This document shows positions 19,269 through 26,060 of a stretch of DNA of 64,000 bases, one piece after another. This DNA is from Hormoscilla sp. GUM202 (GTDB lineage Bacteria; Cyanobacteriota; Cyanobacteriia; Cyanobacteriales; Desertifilaceae), in assembly GCA_005518205.2 (NCBI GenBank), contig RFFC02000008.1, positions 154,525 to 218,524 of the forward strand, read 5' to 3'. Position 1 is the first letter of the stretch. Every line of letters begins with the position of its first letter. The notes beneath the pieces are model-generated. The model had not been told where the DNA came from. It ran no database searches and was given only the letters and a program-made list of their open reading frames with translations. The position numbers and the translations under genes are program-made.

Positions 19269-19579
19269 ATATCATAATTCCGAAACTGGAGGTAGATGGA
19301 AACGCGATCGCGGATTTCTGCGGCAAGTGGAAAATCACCGAATTCGCCCTATTTGGCTCTATTCTCCGGGATGATTTTCGCCCAGACAGTGACGTAGACG
19401 TGCTAGTGAGTTTTTCCCAGGATGCCAAATGGAGTCTCTTCGACATAGTTAGGATGCAACGAGAACTCAAAACTTTATTTGGTCGTGAGGTAGATTTTGT
19501 CCAAAAGTCTGGTTTAAGCAATCCTTTCCGACGTTATGAAATCCTCAGAACTAAAAAGACGATCTATGCCACTCAGTAA
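19269..19579 (+). pseudogene. mntA: MntA-type nucleotidyltransferase (antitoxin), no standard start codon
   Basis: Reading frame open from 19157 to TAA 19577-19579. It encodes 'ITEFALFGSILRDDFRPDSD' then 'VDVLVSFSQ', the minimal nucleotidyltransferase motif GSx(9)DxD, followed by 'FDIVRMQRELKTLFGREVDF'. MntA adenylylates HepT and neutralises it. The frame contains no ATG, GTG or TTG before the catalytic motif; the homologous start would be near 19256-19280, where ATA, ATC and ATT codons stand. Either it uses a rare start or the start is lost. The coding sequence itself is intact and overlaps hepT by 14 bases. The boundary given is approximate. Confidence 0.7.
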
Positions 19580-19925
19580 CCGCGAAGCAGGCTATATTTG
19601 GGATATGTTGCAAGCTGCACGTCGTCGGCAACAATTTACAACTGATTTCGATCGTGAAGAATATCTGGAAAGTATTTTAATCCAGAGTGCAGTAGAACGA
19701 CAGTTGGAAATTCTTGGGGAAGCGGCCAGACGTCTGTCTGAAGCTTTCTTGCAAGAACATCCTGAGATTCCTTGGAGTGATATTATCGGACTAAGAAATG
19801 TCATCGCTCATCAATATGACGACCTGGAACTACAACAACTTTGGTCTGTGGTAACGGAAAATATTCCCGAGTTGATTCAACAATTAGAACCGCTGCTTCC
19901 AGATATGCCACCGGATATAGAATAA
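19566..19925 (+). CDS. hepT: HepT-family HEPN RNase toxin
   Basis: 119 residues, starting at ATG 19566 inside the end of mntA (an in-frame ATG at 19536 is an alternative). The HEPN catalytic motif Rx4HxY is 'LRNVIAHQYDDLE' (Arg77, His82, Tyr84). HepT cleaves RNA and is silenced by MntA adding AMP to this Tyr (family knowledge). All toxin residues are intact, which makes the missing start of mntA notable. Confidence 0.88.
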   Translation: MPLSNREAGYIWDMLQAARRRQQFTTDFDREEYLESILIQSAVERQLEILGEAARRLSEAFLQEHPEIPWSDIIGLRNVIAHQYDDLELQQLWSVVTENIPELIQQLEPLLPDMPPDIE

Positions 19926-20016
19926 TCTGGATGGCGATCGCCCTTTCATCAATATGCTTGACAAAATTGAGTCATATGTGTAGATTAGTAATTGGCAGCT
20001 ATGCAAAAGGTAAAGC

Positions 20017-20259
20017 ATGAACAAAGTTGTGACCCTAGAGGAAGTTCTGGAAGTCGCGCAGCAACTTTCCCTGGTGGACAAGGTGCGCTTGATTGAGAAA
20101 ATTGCTCCTCAGATAGAACGGGAGTTGCAGGTAGTAGGTACTGAGTCTCAACCCCGTAAATCTCTGCGTGGGTTATGGCGAGGACTTGATATAACCGAAG
20201 AAGATATTGCTGAGGCGCGACAGCAAATGTGGGGAAATTTCCCAAGAGAGGATATCTGA
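20017..20259 (+). CDS. Antitoxin of a PIN-toxin pair
   Basis: 80 residues: N-terminal helices 'TLEEVLEVAQQLSLVDKVRLIEKIAPQIE', then a basic/Trp-rich tail 'SLRGLWRGLDITEEDIAEAR' ending 'MWGNFPREDI', the toxin-binding tail typical of small cyanobacterial VapB-like antitoxins. Its TGA overlaps the toxin ATG (TGATG), so the two are translationally coupled. No clear DNA-binding motif can be assigned. Confidence 0.8.
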   Translation: MNKVVTLEEVLEVAQQLSLVDKVRLIEKIAPQIERELQVVGTESQPRKSLRGLWRGLDITEEDIAEARQQMWGNFPREDI

Positions 20260-20636
20260 TGCTAGATGCTGTAACTGATACTCATGCTTTAATTTGGTAT
20301 TTGGAAGATAGTTCACGCCTTGGTGATGTAGCGAATCAGACTTTTGCCGCTTGCGAACGAGGAGAGATTGTCATTTACGTTCCTACAATCTGCCTGGTGG
20401 AAATAGTATATTTACAGGAGAAAAATCGCATACCGGCTGATTTGAAGGTTCGCCTCAATGCTGGGTTGCAGTTAGTGATAGCAGATCTAACGGCGGAAAT
20501 AGTTGAGGTGATGGCAACAATTCCACGTTCCATTGTTCCTGATATGCCTGACCGAATTATTGCTGCCACTGCCACTCATCTTGGTTTGCCACTCATCAGC
20601 AGGGATCAATTGTCTGCTGTGAATACTATCTGGTAA
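20259..20636 (+). CDS. VapC-type PIN-domain ribonuclease toxin
   Basis: 125 residues from ATG 20259. PIN acidic residues: Asp in 'AVTDTHALIWYL', Glu in 'ICLVEIVYLQ', and 'PDMPDRIIAATATHLGLPLISRDQ' with two Asp that complete the metal site. Expected to cleave specific RNA (often tRNA or rRNA) unless bound by the upstream antitoxin. An in-frame start at 20229 would overlap the antitoxin by 31 bases and is less likely. Confidence 0.9.
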   Translation: MLDAVTDTHALIWYLEDSSRLGDVANQTFAACERGEIVIYVPTICLVEIVYLQEKNRIPADLKVRLNAGLQLVIADLTAEIVEVMATIPRSIVPDMPDRIIAATATHLGLPLISRDQLSAVNTIW

Positions 20637-20909
20637 AGTCCGGTGGGAAAATGCCCGATCGCCCGGTTTCGGATCGGAATAACGCCAAAAAGCGATCGCC
20701 CACTAGCAAGCGATCGCCTGGTCTTGGTTTCAGATCCCGATGTTAGCTTTACCATTAGCAATAGTCGGTTGGGTAACTTTCGACAACCTAACTGGATGCA
20801 TCTTAATTTTCTCTCTAGCCCGCGCAGGCGGGCTTTGTTCCTGTAGCCGGACCCTTTAGGGTTCGGGTGACTTTCGTTGGGTTTCGTGCGGAAACCTAAC
20901 CTACGACTT

Positions 20910-21290
20910 CTACCATCGTAACTCATCACCCAACAGATTGCGTAAATCGATTACATGCCTTTTCCGGCAAACGCTATCCGGACAGACATCGAATACATAC
21001 ACCGCATCACCTTGGGGAGAACAGATTACCACCATCATGGCATCTTCGCCAATTACTCGACCCTCTGCACCAGTTCCAGGTATGCGTCTTACTGATGTTA
21101 GGATTCCCTGGTTTTGATACTTCATCAATCCTATACGTGCTCTGTTCTCACAGGCGGTTCGATTATTACTGCTAACACGCTGCCAACCAGATCCAGAACC
21201 CCAATTTGGTTTTTGGCTACGGGCTACTTGAGGTAAAAATGTGGCCGCGAAAACTAGAGCACTGAGCCCTAAACTGAGAGTTTTTTTCAT
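20910..21290 (-). CDS. Small secreted hypothetical protein
   Basis: 126 residues. N-terminal signal peptide 'MKKTLSLGLSALVFAATFLPQVARS' (basic start, hydrophobic core, small residues before a likely cleavage after ARS). The mature part contains two Cys pairs ('NNRTACENRARIG', 'VVICSPQG', 'FDVCPDSVCRKRH') that may form disulphides in the periplasm. I do not recognise the family. It stands alone between the PIN pair and the DUF433 pair. Confidence 0.65.
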   Translation of the reverse strand: MKKTLSLGLSALVFAATFLPQVARSQKPNWGSGSGWQRVSSNNRTACENRARIGLMKYQNQGILTSVRRIPGTGAEGRVIGEDAMMVVICSPQGDAVYVFDVCPDSVCRKRHVIDLRNLLGDELRW

Positions 21291-21449
21291 GTTGATGTCA
21301 AATTTACTGCAATATTTTCAGCCCTAGTCAAATCTTATGAGTTTATTGCTCCAGACCGCTGCTAACAGGTATTATAAATTTTATTAGCACTTGTCTTAGG
21401 TAAAGTGTTATGATGTTAGGCATGAGAATCATCATGCATCTTGACAGCC

Positions 21450-22166
21450 ATGACATCCCGTCAACTCCCTGAACCATTAGAACAAACCTTTACGGAAGCA
21501 GGCGTTACGTGGAATCTCCCACAACTGTACTCTGACTTAACGGCGGCCAAGCAACAGTACAAAGCTAGTTCGAGACAGCGACTGACAGTGACGGAAAAAG
21601 CTCACCTGCGCGGTTTGCTGTGTGGTTATAGTCCCCCAGAAATCGCCGCTGCACTCAATAAAGACTGTGCAGGACTTAGAGTAGAATTGTCTCGGGGACT
21701 CTATCGCTACCTGGAAATTCTGGCCCAGCAGCGCCTCCGAGATTGGAAAGATATTCCCGCATTGCTGTCAGATGCTGGATATAAGCAAAGGACAGAGGAA
21801 ACAAGGATGAAACAACTAGAAGATTACTTCAACTTTCTCACTCCCAACGACATTCGGCTAAAAAACTCGCGCATTGGGATAGAAACCATTTTGTACGCAT
21901 ATATCTATCGCGCCCGGACAGCAGAAGAAATCGCCCAAACTTACCCCACCCTGAGTTTAGAACAAGTCTATGCCACTATCCTATATTATCTGCAGGAAAA
22001 AGAAAAGATCGTCAAATACATGGCAGACTGGCTCGAACATTGCCTGCGTTCAGAACGAGAACAAGACGAGAACCCGCCCGACTTCGTACTTAAACTCCGT
22101 AAACTGAAAGCAGAACAAGCAGCAGAAAAACAAGCTACTAATGAATATCCATTATCTAATCGATGA
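21450..22166 (+). CDS. DUF433-type antitoxin with extended N-terminal helix-turn-helix
   Basis: 238 residues from ATG 21450 (a TTG start at 21441 is also in frame). N-terminal helical domain (about 45-90, 'LTVTEKAHLRGLLCGYSPPE') resembles the HTH-like domain that precedes many cyanobacterial signalling proteins. The C-terminal part, 'RIGIETILYAYIYRARTAEE' and 'TYPTLSLEQVYATILYYLQE', is a DUF433 motif (usually an antitoxin of 70-90 residues). It overlaps the following DUF5615 toxin by 26 bases. The length is about three times that of a plain DUF433 antitoxin. Family call is by motif. Confidence 0.7.
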   Translation: MTSRQLPEPLEQTFTEAGVTWNLPQLYSDLTAAKQQYKASSRQRLTVTEKAHLRGLLCGYSPPEIAAALNKDCAGLRVELSRGLYRYLEILAQQRLRDWKDIPALLSDAGYKQRTEETRMKQLEDYFNFLTPNDIRLKNSRIGIETILYAYIYRARTAEEIAQTYPTLSLEQVYATILYYLQEKEKIVKYMADWLEHCLRSEREQDENPPDFVLKLRKLKAEQAAEKQATNEYPLSNR

Positions 22167-22500
22167 AAACTTACCCCCTCTGTATCGAGAGCAATTATCG
22201 CGCCGTCAACCAGACTTAACAGTTTGGATGGTGGGAGATCCGGGTGTTCCTCCCAAAAGTACTCTCGACCCAGAAATACTAATCTGGTGTGAAGTCAATA
22301 ACTCGATCCTCGTCACCGATAACCGCACTTCTATGCCAGTTCATCTGGCAGAACACCTAACCCAAAAGCGCTGGAGTCTAGGTATTTTTGCGCTACGTCA
22401 GAAAGCTACGATCGGAAAAATTATAGAGGATTTAATTCTGATTGCCAGAGCAGGAGACCCTAAAGATTATCCAGACCGTATTACCTACATTCCCTTATAG
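22141..22500 (+). CDS. DUF5615 PIN-like toxin
   Basis: 119 residues. 'IHYLIDENLPPLYREQL' gives the first acidic pair, 'NSILVTDNRTSMPVHLAEHL' the second, as in DUF5615 PIN-like proteins that pair with DUF433. Predicted RNase. It starts within the end of the DUF433 gene, so expression is coupled. All expected acidic residues are visible. Confidence 0.82.
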   Translation: MNIHYLIDENLPPLYREQLSRRQPDLTVWMVGDPGVPPKSTLDPEILIWCEVNNSILVTDNRTSMPVHLAEHLTQKRWSLGIFALRQKATIGKIIEDLILIARAGDPKDYPDRITYIPL

Positions 22501-22938
22501 CATTTCTCTTTCGCCCGTGTGCTCTATGGTGCGATCGCTTACTTGATAACACAATTGTAGAACGGCTGAACAGTTTTGAACAGTTCCTGACTCGTATTTT
22601 TCTGTATCTCGACCGGTTGGAGGGCGAATAAATTGGTAAGGGATGGCAAATTGTTGCTATTTTGCCATCAAAGTGCTAAACTAGGGTGGGCACCGCCCAC
22701 CGGTTATGACAAGAAACCGGTTTGGTGCGATATCCTCTGGTCAAGACCAAGATTGACTTCAAATAACCCGGTTTCACCGAGGGACAGGCGATCGCCTGCC
22801 AGTGGCAAGAAACCGGTTTGGCGCGATATCCTCTGGTTAAGACCAAGATTAACTCATAGAAACCCGGTTTCTGAGTCGGTTGCAATTTAGCCTATTTAGC
22901 GCTAAAATCAGATTAGTAGAGAATGGGAGGAGGTAGAA
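22501..22938. other. Repeat-filled gap before the RelB/RelE pair
   Basis: Includes one GGTGGGCACCGCCCACC palindrome (about 22684-22702) and a duplicated ~66-bp unit at 22710-22775 and 22806-22872, each bounded by AAACCGGTTT-like and AACCCGGTTTC sequences around a shared 'GCGATATCCTCTGGT.AAGACCAAGATT' core. No gene. The promoter of the TA pair is expected just before 22939; GGAGG stands at 22928-22932. Confidence 0.55.
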
Positions 22939-23181
22939 ATGCAAGTAAAGGACATGACAGTGGAGGAAGTGAAAAAATTGATTCGGTACCAGGTAGAAGA
23001 GGAACTGAAAAGATTGATTCGGTATCAGGTAGAAGAAGTCCTAGAGGAGTGGTTAGGAGATCCTGACGAAGGGAAAGAAGTAAAAGAAGAAGTGAAGCAG
23101 CAATTGATAGAGATGCGCCGGCGAAGAGCGTGCGGTATTCCTGCGGAAGAAGTTTATAAGAAACTCGGCATAAATCTATGA
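22939..23181 (+). CDS. Antitoxin of a RelE/ParE-type pair
   Basis: 80 residues, very charged and helical. The 'GDPDEGKEVKEEVKQQLIEM' and 'GIPAEEVYKKLGINL' segments match small antitoxins that accompany RelE-like toxins in cyanobacteria. An internal 36-bp duplication gives 'LIRYQVEEELKR/LIRYQVEEVLEE'. Its stop TGA (23179-23181) overlaps the toxin ATG (23178-23180) as ATGA, and a group II intron begins at the next base. Confidence 0.8.
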   Translation: MQVKDMTVEEVKKLIRYQVEEELKRLIRYQVEEVLEEWLGDPDEGKEVKEEVKQQLIEMRRRRACGIPAEEVYKKLGINL

Positions 23182-25889
23182 GTGCGATTCGTTTAGCGTA
23201 AACTGAATTGACACAAGTCAATAATGGTGACCGCTAGCAGGGTTTCATTAGCCTTGACAACTTACAGATGATGGTGGTGAAAGCCCACCCCTCCAGGTGC
23301 AGGAGTGACAGCACCCTCCCCACGGTAGAGATGGCATCAATCCGTGAAGCGGGAAGGAAAGGCGCTCTAATCGGTAGCCTAAACCGGTTATCGCCAAGCA
23401 AGTAGTCATGATGAGCGAAAGCGAAGGTTTACAGATGTCGTTATTAAGAACCAGCGTAATAAGGCTGAGACGCTGGCCCAAAAGGGAAAGGATATAGGTC
23501 ATTGGCGGACTCAAGGCCGACCAATAAGCACTGACCATAAACCCGGCATATAGAACCTATCTAAAACTACAACCAATCATCTGTAGGAACGAAGTAAACC
23601 AGGTATGTACTCTCAATCACCGGTCGATAGATTGAGTAGCCACCACAGGCGCAAACTCTGCTCTCCGGAAGGCAGGTCATACTTGGGAAAGATTGAGTGG
23701 AGAAGCACAAACGCCCATCTGTAATGGATGGGATAAGCTAACGCCCTCACGGTTTCGTCAATTGTGAAGTTGTGAGTAGTAGTTAATATGTCACGGAACA
23801 CCATCAATAGAAGAGTGTATGACTGGAAGACTATCCCCTGGCAGAAGCTAGAGCGAGTAGTTTTTAAGCTGCAAAAACGAATTTACAGAGCGGCACAGGA
23901 AGGCAATAGACAAAAAGTTCGCAAGCTCCAAGGGTTACTGAATAGGTCATGGTCCGCAAAGATGATAGCGGTACGGCAGGTAAGTCAACAGAACCAGGGA
24001 AAGAAAACGGCAGGTGTGGATGGAGTGAAAGCTCTAACCCCAAAGCAACGTCAGGAACTGGTAAGCCAACTCAGAGTCACCAAAAAGGTTAAGGCAAAAC
24101 CCACACGAAGAGTATGGATACCAAAACCAGGAGGGGACGAAAAGAGGCCATTAGGGATACCGACAATGCACGACCGCGCATTACAAGGGTTGGTCAAACA
24201 GGCGCTAGAACCCGAATGGGAGGCGTACATGGAAGCCAACTCATACGGATTCAGATCGGGGAGAGGATGCCACGATGCAATAGAAGCGATATTCAACAGC
24301 ATCAAGACGAAACCCAAATGGGTATTAGATGCGGATATTGCGAAATGCTTCGACAGAATCAGTCACTCAGCACTCCTTGATAAACTGAATACAACATCAC
24401 CAATCCGCAGACAAATACGGGCATGGTTAAAAGCCGGGGTGATAGACCAGGGAACATGGCAAACCACGGAAACCGGGACTCCACAGGGGGGAGTAATATC
24501 CCCATTACTGGCCAATATAGCCCTTCACGGACTAGAAAAGGAAGTAATGAGCCTCGCGCAAACGAAAAAGGAAAAGGCAAAACTGACAATAGTCAGATAC
24601 GCCGATGACTTTGTGGTTATGCATGATGACCGGTCAATGATTGAACAAGCAAGAGGAGTAGTTGAGGACTGGCTAAAAGGAATAGGTCTAGAGTTAAAAG
24701 CCGAAAAAACAAGGATATCTCACACGCAGGAGGGAGAGAGCCCAGGATTCGATTTCCTAGGGTTCAATATCCGACAGTACAAAATGGGGAAACATAGAAG
24801 CGGCAAAAACTCTAACGGGACCACCCTAGGATTCAAGACCCTAATCAAACCAAGTAACAAATCCATTAGGAAACATAAAGAACAGCTATCACAGATAGTT
24901 AAAAGCCATAAATGTACACCACAAACAGCGTTGATAGCAAAACTGAACCCGGTAATACGGGGATGGAGTAACTATTTCAGGACAGTGGTAAGTAAGGAAA
25001 CTTACAACGACATGGACAATCACCTATGGAAATTACTCTGGCAATGGGCAACACGACGGCATCACAACAAATCAGGGCAATGGATAGCTAAGAAATACTG
25101 GACCACTGAAGGTAAGAACCATTGGGTATTTGCCGGCAAGTCCAGAGAAATTGGCGAAATAACAATGGCCAAACACTCCGAAACTGAGATAGTCAGACAC
25201 GTAAAGGTGAAAGGTACAGCTAGCCCTTTCGACGGTAACCTAGTCTATTGGAGCCAAAGATTACGGAAGAGCCCAGATGTAAGCACAAGAATAATAAAGC
25301 TGCTCAAGAGGCAGGATGGCAAGTGCAGGCTATGCGGACTAACGTTCAAGGATGGTGACAAATGGGAAGTGGACCATATCCTGCCAACCTCAAGGGGAGG
25401 TAAGGACTGGTATGCAAACCTACAGTTGCTACACGATTATTGCCACGACTATAAGTCTGCCAGAGATGGTAGCAAAGGCCGTATCCATGACAAGGATGAC
25501 GAAACTGAGGAGCCGGATGAGGTGAAAGTCTCACGTCCGGTTCTGAAGACGAGTCGGTCCGGTGACGGACTGGCTTAGTGTAATAATACACTGTTGAGTA
25601 TGAACCTGAAGCTGTTGTTAACCTGGGGAATATGACTTTGGTTGTGCGAGAACGAATTGCTAAGAAAATAGAATGGTTGGCTGAAAATTTAGACCAGATA
25701 ATGCCTCAGCAATTGACGGGTAATCTGGCAGGTTATTATAAGCTAAGGGTGGGGGATTATCGAGTAATTTATGACTTCATTAGTGAAGAAAAAGTGCTGA
25801 TAATTTACAAGATTGGACAGCGAAATTTATGGTTGATTTCGGGTAGATCGCCTATCGATCGAAAAGAGGCGATCTCGTTAAATTGCTGA
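23178..25889 (+). CDS. RelE/ParE-family toxin split by a group II intron (exons 23178-23181 and 25588-25889)
   Basis: Exon 1 is only ATGA (23178-23181), shared with the antitoxin stop. Removing 23182-25587 joins it to ACACTGTTGAG... and gives a 101-residue protein starting 'MNTVEYEPEAVVNLGNMT', then 'VVRERIAKKIEWLAENLDQI' and 'YYKLRVGDYRVIYDF' with C-terminal 'VLIIYKIGQRNLW', a normal RelE/ParE fold of normal length. Unspliced RNA would give only a 7-residue peptide before TAA. RelE-type toxins cut mRNA on the ribosome or hit gyrase. Without splicing, translation might restart at ATG 25632 and lose the first 17 residues. Confidence 0.85.
23182..25587 (+). mobile_element. Complete group II intron in a toxin gene
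   Basis: 5' end GTGCGATTCG fits the GUGYG consensus. About 600 nt of RNA domains I-III precede the ORF in domain IV. Domain V is 25510-25545 (starts GAGCCGGATGAGGTGAAAGT, ends TCCGGTTCTG; AGC triad and GAAA tetraloop visible). Domain VI lies around 25550-25580, and the 3' end is AT before ACACTG. Both boundaries are fixed by the restored toxin frame and the consensus ends. Length 2,406 nt. Confidence 0.88.
23788..25578 (+). CDS. Group II intron-encoded reverse transcriptase/maturase with HNH endonuclease
   Basis: 596 residues. RT domains: 'WIPKPGGDEKRPLGIPTMHD' (about 110-129), 'SYGFRSGRGCHDAI' (152-165), 'GTPQGGVISPLLANI' (230-244) and catalytic 'YADDF' (271-275). The thumb/maturase X domain follows ('LNPVIRGWSNYFR'). 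C-terminal HNH has 'CRLCG' (513-517), 'VDHILPTSRGG' and 'LLHDYCHDYKSA'. It splices its own intron and supports retrohoming. The last about 23 residues are encoded by RNA domains V and VI, so the protein end reads through the ribozyme core. Confidence 0.95.
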   Translation: MSRNTINRRVYDWKTIPWQKLERVVFKLQKRIYRAAQEGNRQKVRKLQGLLNRSWSAKMIAVRQVSQQNQGKKTAGVDGVKALTPKQRQELVSQLRVTKKVKAKPTRRVWIPKPGGDEKRPLGIPTMHDRALQGLVKQALEPEWEAYMEANSYGFRSGRGCHDAIEAIFNSIKTKPKWVLDADIAKCFDRISHSALLDKLNTTSPIRRQIRAWLKAGVIDQGTWQTTETGTPQGGVISPLLANIALHGLEKEVMSLAQTKKEKAKLTIVRYADDFVVMHDDRSMIEQARGVVEDWLKGIGLELKAEKTRISHTQEGESPGFDFLGFNIRQYKMGKHRSGKNSNGTTLGFKTLIKPSNKSIRKHKEQLSQIVKSHKCTPQTALIAKLNPVIRGWSNYFRTVVSKETYNDMDNHLWKLLWQWATRRHHNKSGQWIAKKYWTTEGKNHWVFAGKSREIGEITMAKHSETEIVRHVKVKGTASPFDGNLVYWSQRLRKSPDVSTRIIKLLKRQDGKCRLCGLTFKDGDKWEVDHILPTSRGGKDWYANLQLLHDYCHDYKSARDGSKGRIHDKDDETEEPDEVKVSRPVLKTSRSGDGLA

Positions 25890-26060
25890 GAAGGGAAAGC
25901 CATGATTATAGGCGGTTTGCGACAGTAAAATCAATGCTTAACAGACAATATTTTCAGTCGGTTTTCAACCGACTTCAGCCTCTGGGTTTGATGGCGGGCC
26001 AGATGGAAAGCTTTCCAAAGTTGTGGTATATTAGAAAATGAATAAAGAAACCACGTAGTC

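Noticed and set aside
22633..22890. 85-codon ORF
   Set aside because: It is a translation of the duplicated AAACCGG repeat; repeats extend outside the frame and there is no start signal.
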